Assembly (NCBI RefSeq): GCF_028595325.1
Contig: NZ_JAQQXR010000008.1
Coordinates: 62,001-126,000, forward strand
Source of the DNA: Janthinobacterium fluminis
Lineage (GTDB): Bacteria > Pseudomonadota > Gammaproteobacteria > Burkholderiales > Burkholderiaceae_D
DNA: 64,000 bases
Direction of reading: 5' to 3'
In this document: positions 30,142 to 38,769 of the stretch, one piece after another
Layout of the letters: each line of letters starts with the position of its first letter
Numbering within the stretch: the stretch's first letter is position 1
The notes under the pieces: generated by a model
Told to the model about the DNA's origin: nothing
Databases searched by the model: none
The model's input: only the letters and a program-made list of their open reading frames with translations
Made by a program: the position numbers and the translations under genes

Positions 30142-31242
30142 TTACACCTCGATGTTGCTGCGATACCACTCGTGGAAGTGCTGCATGCCGTCTTCCATCG
30201 GCGACTGGTAGGGGCCGACTTCGTTGACGCCGCGCTGCATCAGGATCTTGCGCCCCGCATCCATGCGCTGGCCGATTTCGTCGTCCTCGATGCAGGTTTC
30301 CATATAGGCGGCACGCTCCGCCTCGATGAACTCGCGCTCGAACAGCACGATTTCCTCGGGGTAGTAAAACTCGACGACGTTGCGGGTTTTCTGCGGGCCG
30401 TCCGGCCACAGCGTCGAGACGATCAGCACGTGCGGATACCACTCGACCATGATGTTCGGGTACAGGGTCAGCCAGATGGCGCCGAACGGCGGCGGCGTGC
30501 CGCCGCGGAACTTGAGCACCTGCTCCTGCCAGCGCTGGTAGACCGGCGAGCCGGCCTTGAGCAAGCCCTTGTGCACGCCCACCGTCTGCACGCTGTAGTC
30601 GTGGCCGAACTCCCAGCGCAGGTCGTCGCAGCTGACGAAGCTGCCCAGGCCGGGGTGGAAGGGCTCGACGTGGTAATCTTCCAGATACACTTCGATGAAG
30701 GTTTTCCAGTTGTAGTTACACTCGTGCACTTCGACGTGATCCAGCATATAGCCGGTGAAATCGAGGTCCTTGGCCACCGACAGCTCCTTGAGCTTGTCCA
30801 TGACGTTGTAGCCGTTCTGCTCGAACAGCAGGCCGTTCCAGTGTTGCAGCGGGGTTTTCGACAGGTTCAGGCAGGGCGTTTCGGCGAAATGCGGCGCGCC
30901 GATCAGCTCCCCCTTCAAGTCGTAGGTCCAGCGGTGCAGCGGACAGACGATGTTGTTGGCGTTGCCGCGGCCATTGAACATCAGCGCCTGGCGGTGGCGG
31001 CACACATTGGACAAGACTTCGATGCCGTTGGCGTTGCGCACCAGCATACGCCCCTCGTTCTCGGAAGCGAGGGTGGCAAAGTCGCCGACGTTCGGCACCA
31101 TCAGCTCGTGCCCGATGTAGCGCGGGCCGGCCTGGAACAGTTGCTGCGTTTCGCGCCGCAGTAGCGCTTCGTCAAAATAGACGTGGACCGGAAGTTGCGC
31201 GTTTGACCGCGCCAGCTTGGCATGAGTAGCCAGATCGGACAT
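30142..31242 (-). CDS. Rieske non-heme iron oxygenase, alpha subunit type
   Basis: A 366-residue ring-hydroxylating-oxygenase alpha subunit. The Rieske [2Fe-2S] ligands are Cys81-x-His83 and Cys100-x2-His103. The mononuclear iron site has the family pattern EVYLEDYHVEPFHPG with His191 and His196. It would oxidise an aromatic or quaternary-amine substrate with O2 and electrons from a reductase. No reductase, ferredoxin or beta subunit is nearby, so electrons must come from elsewhere. The start (MSDLATHAK) follows AAGGGGGTTGGG. A minus-strand TATAAT lies about 100 bases upstream at 31341-31346. Confidence 0.9.
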   Translation of the reverse strand: MSDLATHAKLARSNAQLPVHVYFDEALLRRETQQLFQAGPRYIGHELMVPNVGDFATLASENEGRMLVRNANGIEVLSNVCRHRQALMFNGRGNANNIVCPLHRWTYDLKGELIGAPHFAETPCLNLSKTPLQHWNGLLFEQNGYNVMDKLKELSVAKDLDFTGYMLDHVEVHECNYNWKTFIEVYLEDYHVEPFHPGLGSFVSCDDLRWEFGHDYSVQTVGVHKGLLKAGSPVYQRWQEQVLKFRGGTPPPFGAIWLTLYPNIMVEWYPHVLIVSTLWPDGPQKTRNVVEFYYPEEIVLFEREFIEAERAAYMETCIEDDEIGQRMDAGRKILMQRGVNEVGPYQSPMEDGMQHFHEWYRSNIEV

Positions 31243-31598
31243 CCCAACCCCCTTCATATGTGCAATAGCCAGAGAGAGAAAGAATCCGCAAAGACCTGAA
31301 TTCAATTTTTTTTGAAACGGTATTTCGGACAGAACCGGCGATTATACCGTGTATCGGCGCTTTCTTTGCCAAACAGGCCACGAAGGTGCCGTGTTGGCGC
31401 TACGATGCACGGCAACCGGCGCATAGGTGGAGGCCGGGTAGGCTAAAATCCAGCCTTGTTTGGGCGCCGGGCGGGGGCTGTCCCCCGCGCAAGAGCGTGA
31501 AGTTTCGACTAATTAGTGTGGTTTGTTCTAAAATAACGATCTACACTGGCCGGTTCTATTCCTGTCGTCCCCCGTGCCGAGAAATTATCTGAGTGCTT
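31243..31598. other. Divergent intergenic region between the oxygenase and xseB
   Basis: A 356-base gap without a plausible gene. On the minus strand TATAAT (31341-31346) probably serves the oxygenase. On the plus strand TAAAAT at 31529-31534 with TTCGAC at 31504-31509 (19-base spacer), or another TAAAAT near 31443, could serve xseB-ispA-dxs. A run of eight T residues lies near 31306-31313. Nothing else is recognised. Confidence 0.5.
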
Positions 31599-31856
31599 AT
31601 GTCAAAGAAATTAATACCCGTGACCGTGCCGCCGGCCTCGTTTGAAGAAGCGATGGCCGAACTGGCGCAGCTGGTGACGCAAATGGAGGCGGGCCAGTTG
31701 CCGCTGGAAGCGTCGGTGGCCGCCTATCAACGCGGTTCGGAGCTGGTCAAGTATTGCGCCGCGCAACTCGACAAGGTCGACGCCCAGGTCAAGGTGCTGG
31801 AAGGCGATATGCTCAAACCTTTCTCGGATAGCAAGATCGACGAGGCCGCGCAATGA
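31599..31856 (+). CDS. xseB: Exodeoxyribonuclease VII small subunit
   Basis: An 85-residue helical protein with the XseB pattern SFEEAMAELAQLVTQMEAGQ and LPLEASVAAYQRGSEL. It joins XseA in exonuclease VII, which degrades single-stranded DNA; xseA is not in the window. The ATG at 31599 is preferred to an in-frame GTG at 31593 because it gives the usual N-terminus. Its stop overlaps the ispA start (ATGA). The xseB-ispA-dxs order is common in proteobacteria. Confidence 0.94.
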   Translation: MSKKLIPVTVPPASFEEAMAELAQLVTQMEAGQLPLEASVAAYQRGSELVKYCAAQLDKVDAQVKVLEGDMLKPFSDSKIDEAAQ

Positions 31857-32749
31857 CGGCGGGCGCGGCTTTCGACGACTGGATGAAAACCGTGCAGGCC
31901 GGCGTCGAGCGGCAGTTGGGCGACTTCCTGCCCGCGGACGTGACGGTGCCGCACAAGCTGCACGCGGCGATGCGCTATGCGCTGCTGGGCGGCGGCAAGC
32001 GCGTGCGTCCGCTGCTGGTGTACGCGGCCGGCGCGCTGTTCGGCGCCGACGCGGCGGCGCTGGCGCGGGCGGCGGCGGCCGTCGAAATGATCCACGTGTA
32101 CTCGCTGGTGCACGACGACATGCCCTGCATGGACGACGACGCGCTGCGGCGCGGCAAGCCGACCGTGCACGTCGCCTACGACGAGGCGACGGCCCTGCTG
32201 GTCGGCGACGCCCTGCAATCGCAGGCGTTCACCGTGCTGGCCGAGGGCGCGGGCGTGCCGCCGGCGCGGCAGATGCAAATGCTGGCGCTGCTGGCGCAGG
32301 CTTCGGGCACGGCCGGCATGTGCGGCGGCCAGGCGATCGACCTCGACAGCGTCGGCCTGAGCCTGACGCTGGCGCAGCTGGAACAGATGCACCAGTTGAA
32401 GACGGGCGCGCTGCTGCGCGCCGCCGTCGTGCTGGGCGCGCTGTGCGGCAAGGACTTGACGGACGGCGAGATGGCCGCGCTGAACGCCTACGCGCGGGCC
32501 ATCGGCCTGGCTTTCCAGGTCGTCGACGACGTGCTCGACGCGACGGCCGACTCGGCCACGCTGGGCAAGACGGCGGGTAAGGACGCGGCGGCCAACAAAC
32601 CGACCTATGTATCCATTTTGGGCCTGGAGCCATCGCGGCTGCTGGCAGAACAATTACGGCACGACGCCCACGCGGCACTGGCGCCGTTCGGCGACCGGGC
32701 CCTGCGCTTGCGCGAGCTGGCCGATTTGATCGTGCAGCGGAAAGCATAA
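31853..32749 (+). CDS. ispA: Farnesyl diphosphate synthase (polyprenyl synthetase)
   Basis: A 298-residue trans-prenyltransferase. The first aspartate-rich motif is HDDMPCMDDDALRRG, with the two-residue insertion typical of bacterial FPP synthases. The second is FQVVDDVLDATAD. The lysine block GGGKRVRPLL is present. It condenses DMAPP and IPP to farnesyl diphosphate in the cytoplasm, feeding quinone and undecaprenyl synthesis. It overlaps xseB by four bases and abuts dxs (TAA then ATG with no gap), a tightly coupled operon. Confidence 0.96.
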   Translation: MTAGAAFDDWMKTVQAGVERQLGDFLPADVTVPHKLHAAMRYALLGGGKRVRPLLVYAAGALFGADAAALARAAAAVEMIHVYSLVHDDMPCMDDDALRRGKPTVHVAYDEATALLVGDALQSQAFTVLAEGAGVPPARQMQMLALLAQASGTAGMCGGQAIDLDSVGLSLTLAQLEQMHQLKTGALLRAAVVLGALCGKDLTDGEMAALNAYARAIGLAFQVVDDVLDATADSATLGKTAGKDAAANKPTYVSILGLEPSRLLAEQLRHDAHAALAPFGDRALRLRELADLIVQRKA

Positions 32750-34618
32750 ATGAAACTGTTAGAGACCATCAATGATCCGGCCACCGTGCGCAAGCTGGCG
32801 CGCACCCAGCTCAAGCCGCTGGCCAACGAACTGCGCCAATACCTGCTCGACTCCGTGTCGAAGACGGGCGGCCACCTGTCGTCCAACCTGGGCACGGTCG
32901 AACTGACGATCGCGCTGCACTACGTGTTCAACACGCCGAACGACCGCATCGTCTGGGACGTCGGCCACCAGACCTATTCGCACAAGATCCTCACGGGGCG
33001 GCGCGAGCAGATGGGCACGCTGCGCCAGTTGAACGGCATCTCCGGCTTCCCGCGCCGCGACGAAAGCGAATACGACACCTTCGGCACGGCGCACTCGTCG
33101 ACGTCGATCTCGGCCGCGCTGGGCATGGCGCAGGCGGCCAAGATCAAGGGCGACCCGCGCCACTCGATCGCCGTCATCGGCGACGGCTCGATGACGGCCG
33201 GCATGGCCTTCGAGGCCCTGAACAACGCCGGCGTGCAGGACGACATCAAGCTGCTGGTCATTTTGAACGACAACGACATGTCGATCTCGCCGCCGGTGGG
33301 CGCGCTGAACCGCTACCTGGCGCGGCTGATGTCGGGGCAGTTCTACGCGGCCGCGAAAAACGTCGGCAAGTCCGTGCTGCCCGGCCCCGTGCTGGAGCTG
33401 GCCAAGCGCTTCGAGGAGCACGCCAAGGGCATGGTCGTGCCGGCGACGATGTTCGAGGAATTCGGCTTCAACTACATCGGCCCGATCGACGGCCACGACC
33501 TGGACTCGCTGATTCCGACGCTGCAGAACCTGAAGCAGCTGAAGGGGCCGCAATTCCTCCACGTCGTCACGAAAAAGGGCCAGGGCTACAAGCTGGCCGA
33601 GGCCGAGCCGGTGCTGTACCACGGCACCGGCAAGTTCAACCCGGCCGAAGGCATCAAGCCGGCCGCCGCCGGCAAGATCACCTATACCGAAGTGTTCGGC
33701 AACTGGCTGTGCGACATGGCCGCCCACGACAAGCGCCTGGTCGGCATCACCCCGGCGATGCGCGAAGGCTCGGGCATGGTGGAGTTCGAGCGCCGCTTCC
33801 CCGACCGCTACTTCGACGTCGGCATCGCCGAGCAGCACGCCGTGACCTTCGGCGCCGGGCTGGCCTGCGAAGGCATGAAGCCGGTGGTGGCGATCTATTC
33901 GACCTTCCTGCAGCGCGCCTACGACCAGTTGATCCACGACGTGGCGCTGCAAAACCTCGACGTCACCTTCGCGCTCGACCGCGCCGGCCTGGTCGGCGCC
34001 GACGGCGCCACCCACGCCGGCAACTACGACATGGCCTATCTGCGCTGCATCCCGAACATGGTCATCATGGCCGCGTCGGACGAAAACGAATGCCGCCAGA
34101 TGCTCACCACCGGCTACCAGTACCAAGGCCCGGCGGCGATCCGCTACGCGCGCGGCGCCGGTATCGGCGCCGCGATCGAAAAAGAATTGACCACCATCCC
34201 GCTGGGCAAGGGCGAAATCAAGCGCCAGGGCGCCAAGATCGCCATTCTCGCGTTCGGCACCATGGTCGCGCCTGGCCTGGCGGCGGCCGAGCAGCTCGAT
34301 GCGACGCTGGCCAATATGCGCTTCGTCAAGCCGCTCGACGTCGAACTGCTGCGCAAGCTGGCGCAGGAGCACGACTACCTGGTGACGGTGGAGGAGGGCT
34401 GCATCATGGGCGGCGCCGGCGCCGCCGTGGCCGAGGCGATGGCGGTCGAGGGCATCGTCAAGCCCTTGCTGATGCTGGGCTTGCCCGACAAGTTCATCGA
34501 CCACGGCGACACGGCCCTGCTGCTGAAGAGCGTGGGCCTGGACGGCGCCGGCATCTGCGCCTCGATCAAGCAGCGCTTCGCCGGCGGCGAGCCGCGGCTG
34601 GTGGTCAGCAACGGCTGA
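32750..34618 (+). CDS. dxs: 1-deoxy-D-xylulose-5-phosphate synthase
   Basis: A 622-residue thiamine-diphosphate enzyme that joins pyruvate and glyceraldehyde 3-phosphate. It is the first step of the MEP isoprenoid pathway and also makes the precursor for thiamine thiazole and pyridoxal. The TPP-binding motif [18 protein letters not shown] and the transketolase pyrimidine domain ([19 protein letters not shown]) are intact. His residues in [12 protein letters not shown] and GTAHSSTS match the active site. It needs the cofactor made by the thi operon in the same window and supplies that operon with substrate. A strong terminator follows. Confidence 0.98.
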   Translation: MKLLETINDPATVRKLARTQLKPLANELRQYLLDSVSKTGGHLSSNLGTVELTIALHYVFNTPNDRIVWDVGHQTYSHKILTGRREQMGTLRQLNGISGFPRRDESEYDTFGTAHSSTSISAALGMAQAAKIKGDPRHSIAVIGDGSMTAGMAFEALNNAGVQDDIKLLVILNDNDMSISPPVGALNRYLARLMSGQFYAAAKNVGKSVLPGPVLELAKRFEEHAKGMVVPATMFEEFGFNYIGPIDGHDLDSLIPTLQNLKQLKGPQFLHVVTKKGQGYKLAEAEPVLYHGTGKFNPAEGIKPAAAGKITYTEVFGNWLCDMAAHDKRLVGITPAMREGSGMVEFERRFPDRYFDVGIAEQHAVTFGAGLACEGMKPVVAIYSTFLQRAYDQLIHDVALQNLDVTFALDRAGLVGADGATHAGNYDMAYLRCIPNMVIMAASDENECRQMLTTGYQYQGPAAIRYARGAGIGAAIEKELTTIPLGKGEIKRQGAKIAILAFGTMVAPGLAAAEQLDATLANMRFVKPLDVELLRKLAQEHDYLVTVEEGCIMGGAGAAVAEAMAVEGIVKPLLMLGLPDKFIDHGDTALLLKSVGLDGAGICASIKQRFAGGEPRLVVSNG

Positions 34619-34636
34619 CCGGCCTGTAGTGATTTG

Positions 34637-34672
34637 CAATAAAAAACGGCGCGGATGCGCCGTTTTTTATTG
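34637..34672. terminator. Bidirectional intrinsic terminator after dxs
   Basis: A perfect 16-bp stem: CAATAAAAAACGGCGC pairs with GCGCCGTTTTTTATTG around a GGAT loop, with A- and T-tracts on the two sides. It lies 18 bases after the dxs stop. Confidence 0.95.
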
Positions 34673-34952
34673 CCGCGCGGGTGCGCCGCCGGCGTGTTCA
34701 TGCCGCCGATCATGTCAAAAAACCGCTGTTGTGGCAAGCTTTAAAACATTCCAGGCGGCGCCGGCGCGGCCTCGCCCCGGGCGTGGCGCAGGAGTGTCTC
34801 ATGCGCGCGGAAAATGTGGTAATTGGCGTATATTGAGCCGGGAAGAACGTATATGATATTGCCTTATATAAATTCTAAAAACACTGTTTCGGCCGAGGCA
34901 TGAAGGTCGTTTTTGGAACTCGAATCATGTTACTTTACCTGAAGAGCAAGAT

Positions 34953-35180
34953 ATGTTTCTTAGCAATCAAGAAATCGTTTTCCGCGTTCTGATCGATCAA
35001 GAAAAGCAGTACGCCATCTGGCCCGAGCGCAAGGCCATTCCCGACGGCTGGACCGATATCGGGGTGCTCGGCTGCAAGCAGGCTTGCCTCGACCATGTGG
35101 ATATGGCCTGGCTCGATATGTGCCCGCTCAGCGGCTTGCATTTCATGGAGCAGCGCATGGGAACGCTCACCGTCCATTAA
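34953..35180 (+). CDS. MbtH-family protein (orphan)
   Basis: A 75-residue protein matching the MbtH pattern: F-x-V-L-x-D-x-E-x-QYAIWP, PDGWTDIGVLGCKQACL and a tail with WLDMCPLS. MbtH proteins bind the adenylation domains of non-ribosomal peptide synthetases and are needed for their folding or activity. No synthetase gene is in the window, so this copy must serve one elsewhere or is a relic. The 280 bases upstream are unusually AT-rich near the gene (TATATAAATTC near 34863), with AAGAGCAAGAT before the ATG. A tight stem-loop follows the stop. Confidence 0.85.
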   Translation: MFLSNQEIVFRVLIDQEKQYAIWPERKAIPDGWTDIGVLGCKQACLDHVDMAWLDMCPLSGLHFMEQRMGTLTVH

Positions 35181-35198
35181 GGGCGCGCCGGCAACCCG

Positions 35199-35230
35199 GC
35201 ACACGCGACCCGGTGACGGGCCGCGTGTGC
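35199..35230 (+). terminator. Strong stem-loop after the MbtH gene
   Basis: GCACACGCG and CGCGTGTGC enclose an inner CCCG-GTGA-CGGG hairpin with a GNRA-type loop. It starts 18 bases after the stop. No U-tract follows, so termination efficiency is uncertain. Confidence 0.5.
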
Positions 35231-35399
35231 TTGCCTGCGGCAGCTTGTTAGCCGGACCGCATCGCCTTGCGTTTGTTCTTGACTTGGCGTCGACTTCGCA
35301 TTACCTTCTGGATAAGAAAAAAGCAATTTTTAATCTTTGTCACTGTTATCCTGGCGCTATTGCACAGGCGCCGCCTGTTGACTGCGGAGGTAGGGGACG

Positions 35400-35786
35400 A
35401 TGATCGATCAGCGCGTGAAGGCATTCGCCAGTTATACCCTGATTGTCCTCGCGGGCCTGGGCTGCGGCTATGGCTTGAGTTTACTGCCAAGCATGCTCAA
35501 ACCGGCCTACGCCGAAGGCAATTACGCCGCCTATTTCCCCGACACGCAAACCAAAGCCGTCCTCTATGGCACCGACTGGTGCGCTTATTGTGCCAAGACG
35601 CGTGCTTATTTTAAGCAACGCAATATTGCTTATATCGACCTGGATATCGAAAAATCGCCGGAAGCGAAGCGGCAGCATCTGCAGCTGGGCGGTGGCGGCG
35701 TGCCGGCGGTGTTGATCGGCAAGCGGCGGATCCAGGGCTTCGATGCGGCCGCGCTCGATGCGGCGCTGGAGGCGGCCGCCAGATAG
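35400..35786 (+). CDS. Membrane-anchored glutaredoxin-like protein
   Basis: A 128-residue protein. One N-terminal hydrophobic helix (about 10-30, YTLIVLAGLGCGYGLSLLP) acts as an anchor or uncleaved signal. It is followed by a thioredoxin-fold domain with the redox pair CAYC (in GTDWCAYCAKT) and the cis-Pro block GGVPAVLIGKRRIQGFD. This matches glutaredoxin-type domains. Topology is inferred: the domain probably faces the periplasm and would handle thiol-disulfide exchange there. GGAGGTAGGGG precedes the ATG. It converges on the L,D-transpeptidase gene with nine bases between stops. Confidence 0.82.
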   Translation: MIDQRVKAFASYTLIVLAGLGCGYGLSLLPSMLKPAYAEGNYAAYFPDTQTKAVLYGTDWCAYCAKTRAYFKQRNIAYIDLDIEKSPEAKRQHLQLGGGGVPAVLIGKRRIQGFDAAALDAALEAAAR

Positions 35787-35795
35787 GCGGCCGCC

Positions 35796-37346
35796 TTAGC
35801 GGACGGCTTGCTGTTTCGCCCTCAGCGCGCGGTCGAGCAATTTGTCGTTGCCGTAGATGTCTTCGTAAAAATACACTTTCTGCTGGTCTTTCACCATCGC
35901 CGTGCCGTAGGCGATCAGCACGGGCAAGGGATGCTTCAGGCGCAGGGTGCTGGACTTGCCGTCGCCCATGGCCGCCCGGATTTTGTCCTCCGTCCACTCC
36001 GGCTGTTCCTGTAACACGAATTTTGCCAGCGCGACAGGGGCTTCCACCCGGATGCAGCCGTGGCTCAGGTCGCGCCGCTCGCGCTGGAACAGGGTCACGG
36101 CCGGCGTGTGGTGCAAATAAATGTTGTCGCTGTTGGGGAAGATGAACTTGATGTCGCCCAGCGCGTTCAACGGCCCCGGCCGCTGGCGGATGCGCAACTG
36201 GCCGCGCGCCACGGCGTCCAGGTTGGCGGCCGACAGCGTGGTGATGGCGGCGCCGTCGGCGCCGACGAATTCCAGCCCCTGGGCATCGAAGTGGCCGGGG
36301 TCGCGGCGCAGGCGCGGCACGGTTTCCGCCTTGGCGATCGACGGCGGAATGTTCCAGTAGGGGCTGAACTCGATGTGGCGCATGTCCTCGAAGAACAGCG
36401 GTGTGCGCGCATTGACTGCCTTGCCGACAATGACGTTCATGCTCAGGTGCGCGCCGCCTTCCTTCAATTCGTAGGCGTGCAGGGCGAATTCGGGGATGTT
36501 GACGACGATCATGCGATCGGCCAGCAGCAAGGGTGTCCAGCGCAGGCGCTCCAGCGTCAATTCTATCTGCCGTATGCGCGCCGCGACGGGCGTGTTCAAT
36601 TGCGCCAGCGTGCCCTTGCCGAGGACGCCGTCCGGCGTCAGGCCGTGGCGGCGCTGGAAGGCTTTGACGCCGTCCATGAGGGCGCCGCCGTACTGGGCGC
36701 CGGGCGGCGTGGCGGCGTCCAGATCGCCGAGGGCGGCGAGGCGCCGCGCCAGTCCCGCCAGGTCGGCATAGGGTTGGCCGGCGGCGACGGCTTTGCCCGT
36801 CGGCGGCGGCAGCGGTGTTTGCAAATCCGCGTGCTGTTGCAGGGTGCGGTAGTGGCGCAGGGCTTGCCGCAAGCTGGTATACAGCGGCAATTGCGGCGCC
36901 GCCGCGCGCACGGCCGCGGGCAAGGTGTTGCCGGCGACGGCGAGCCGGATATAGCTGGCCGGGTCCAGCTGTTTTTTCGGTATGTCGAAGGCGGCGTGGA
37001 TGTCGCGCGGGTTGACGCGGCCAAAGTGCAGGTCGGAAACGAGGTGCTCCATGGCCCGCGACAGGTCGGCGGACAGGCCGGCTTGCGCGGCCTCCGGCAG
37101 CGGCGCCGCTCCGCTTGCGGCGTTGCCAAGGGCCAGCGCCAGCGCGTCCGCCCGGTAGTCGCCCGGATCGAGTCCGTCGCCGCCGGCCGCCTGGAGCAGT
37201 TGCACGGCCTGGCGCGCCGCCGCGTTGGGGCGGCCGTCGGCAAACCAGTTCGCGGCCTCGTTGGCGCCGGCGTTGCCGCCCGCAGCCAGCAAGAGGATGC
37301 AGAGCAGCCATCCGGGCCGGCGGCCGCGCGAAATGCGTAAATTCAT
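35796..37346 (-). CDS. L,D-transpeptidase, YcbB/LdtD type
   Basis: A 516-residue exported enzyme that forms 3-3 (mDAP-mDAP) peptidoglycan cross-links. The signal peptide is near 12-28 (GWLLCILLLAAGGNAGA). An N-terminal scaffold region precedes a peptidoglycan-binding motif (ALMDGVKAFQRRHGLTPDGV). The YkuD catalytic domain follows, with DLSHGCIRVE where Cys431 is the nucleophile and His429 its partner. Length and order match the large LdtD class. The gene upstream encodes a DUF882 protein of the MepK type, which hydrolyses such cross-links in E. coli, where ycbB and ycbK are also neighbours. The 42-base gap suggests co-transcription. Confidence 0.93.
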   Translation of the reverse strand: MNLRISRGRRPGWLLCILLLAAGGNAGANEAANWFADGRPNAAARQAVQLLQAAGGDGLDPGDYRADALALALGNAASGAAPLPEAAQAGLSADLSRAMEHLVSDLHFGRVNPRDIHAAFDIPKKQLDPASYIRLAVAGNTLPAAVRAAAPQLPLYTSLRQALRHYRTLQQHADLQTPLPPPTGKAVAAGQPYADLAGLARRLAALGDLDAATPPGAQYGGALMDGVKAFQRRHGLTPDGVLGKGTLAQLNTPVAARIRQIELTLERLRWTPLLLADRMIVVNIPEFALHAYELKEGGAHLSMNVIVGKAVNARTPLFFEDMRHIEFSPYWNIPPSIAKAETVPRLRRDPGHFDAQGLEFVGADGAAITTLSAANLDAVARGQLRIRQRPGPLNALGDIKFIFPNSDNIYLHHTPAVTLFQRERRDLSHGCIRVEAPVALAKFVLQEQPEWTEDKIRAAMGDGKSSTLRLKHPLPVLIAYGTAMVKDQQKVYFYEDIYGNDKLLDRALRAKQQAVR

Positions 37347-37388
37347 GCTCGTATCAATCTTTAAACGTCAATGGAGGGGGATGCAGGC

Positions 37389-37952
37389 TCACCAGGTGCG
37401 CACGCGGCCTATGTCGACATGCACGAAATCGGAGGCGGGATAGTAGCCGACGCCGCCGCCGCCCAGTGCGATGGCGGCGCGGCGCACGTCGGCCAGCTTG
37501 CGGCCGGGCACGCGGATGTCCATCGCCAGGCCATCCATGTGCAGGCTGCGCGCCGCCACGCCGCTGCTGGTTTTGTGCAGCATCGCATTCGTCGCCGGCG
37601 AGCGGTAGCCGGAGATGACCTGGATGCGTTCCTGCGTTTCCAGCGACGCCGACAGCAGATAGAGCAGGTCCAGCAGCCCGGTGTGCATGGCGCCGACCTC
37701 GTTGGAGCGGTGGTCGCGCAGCAAGCGGCCCAGTTCCGCCAGGCCGTCTTGCTGGTAGGCGCCGTCGGCCCAGTAGGTGACGTTCGACTGCTCGCCGGTG
37801 TGGGTGTTGTGGAGGCGCAGGATGCGCTCGCCGTCGGCGCCGGCGGGCAGGGTCGCCAGCGCCGGCCCCGCCAGGCCGGAGGCCAGCGCCGCGCCGGCCA
37901 TCTTGAGGAAGCGGCGGCGGCCGGGGGCTTGGTGGCGGGGTGGCGTGGTCAT
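37389..37952 (-). CDS. DUF882 / peptidase M15-like protein (MepK / YcbK type)
   Basis: A 187-residue protein with a twin-arginine signal (RRRFLKMAGAALASG), so it is probably exported folded. The metallopeptidase core has VISGYRSPATNAML, SLHMDGLAMDIR and FVHVDIG, supplying His-Asp-His zinc ligands as in M15 peptidases. E. coli MepK cleaves peptidoglycan cross-links including 3-3 bridges. The neighbouring gene makes 3-3 bridges. It starts 3 bases after the adenosyltransferase stop, so all three genes probably form one operon. Confidence 0.9.
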   Translation of the reverse strand: MTTPPRHQAPGRRRFLKMAGAALASGLAGPALATLPAGADGERILRLHNTHTGEQSNVTYWADGAYQQDGLAELGRLLRDHRSNEVGAMHTGLLDLLYLLSASLETQERIQVISGYRSPATNAMLHKTSSGVAARSLHMDGLAMDIRVPGRKLADVRRAAIALGGGGVGYYPASDFVHVDIGRVRTW

Positions 37953-37955
37953 GGC

Positions 37956-38510
37956 TTAGCCGCGCTTGCGCTCGTGTTGCCACAGCACGTCGCCGCCGCC
38001 GGCGAAGCGGTTCAGCACGCGCGCCAGCACGAACAGCAGGTCCGACAGGCGGTTCACGTATTGGCGCGGATGGTCGTGGATGCTTTCGGCCTTGCCCAGC
38101 GTGACGATGCTGCGCTCGGCGCGGCGGCAGATGGTGCGGCAGACGTGGGCAATCGAGGCCGCCCGCGAGCCGGCCGGCAGGATGAATTCCGTCAGCGCCG
38201 GCAGGTCGGCGTTGTATTTCTCCAGCAAGTCGTCGAGGCGGCCCACGTGGACTTCGGTGATCAGTTGATAGCCGGGAATGCAAATTTCGCCGCCCAGGTC
38301 GAACAGGTCGTGCTGGATCGACACGAGTTCCTCGCGCAGGGCGTCCGGCATCGCTTCGCACAGCAGCAGGCCGATGTGCGAGTTCAATTCGTCGACGTCG
38401 CCCATCGCGTGCACGCGCACGCTGTCCTTGCTGGTGCGGCTGCCGTCGCCCAGGCCGGTGCTGCCGTTGTCGCCGGTGCGGGTGGCGATTTTAGAGAGTC
38501 GGTTGCCCAT
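37956..38510 (-). CDS. Corrinoid adenosyltransferase, PduO type
   Basis: A 184-residue ATP:cob(I)alamin adenosyltransferase. The N-terminal ATP loop TRTGDNGSTGLGDGSR and the block RVHAMGDVDELNSHIG are diagnostic, as is the helix CRTICRRAERSIVTL with the YVNRLSDLLFVLAR segment. It makes adenosylcobalamin from reduced cobalamin in the cytoplasm. It is the first gene of a minus-strand trio with the DUF882 and L,D-transpeptidase genes; no functional link is obvious. No cobalamin-dependent enzyme is in the window. Confidence 0.94.
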   Translation of the reverse strand: MGNRLSKIATRTGDNGSTGLGDGSRTSKDSVRVHAMGDVDELNSHIGLLLCEAMPDALREELVSIQHDLFDLGGEICIPGYQLITEVHVGRLDDLLEKYNADLPALTEFILPAGSRAASIAHVCRTICRRAERSIVTLGKAESIHDHPRQYVNRLSDLLFVLARVLNRFAGGGDVLWQHERKRG

Positions 38511-38769
38511 GTTGTGCCCTGTTGGATGAGAAGAATGAAGCGAGGATACGGCAAATTGCCGCGCGCGTGGTGAAATGCGGAGCGCAGCAATTTGTCTTGA
38601 CTTGGCCTATTCGGCAAGTTATCGTTTGTATAACTTAAAAAGCAATTTAGCTTATCCACTATTTGTCCCGGACGGGACGACATGATCATATTGGTGGCGG
38701 CATGATCAAGACGGCGTGCCGTGCGGGTATTTTCTTCCGTCTTCATGGAATAGTGTAGGAGCGAAGTCA

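Noticed and set aside
34629-34856. 75-codon frame between dxs and the MbtH gene
   Set aside because: It runs through the dxs terminator, has no ribosome binding site and no homology that I recognise.
35095-35403. 102-codon frame overlapping the MbtH gene end
   Set aside because: It overlaps MbtH in another frame and spans the stem-loop at 35199-35230; composition is not protein-like.
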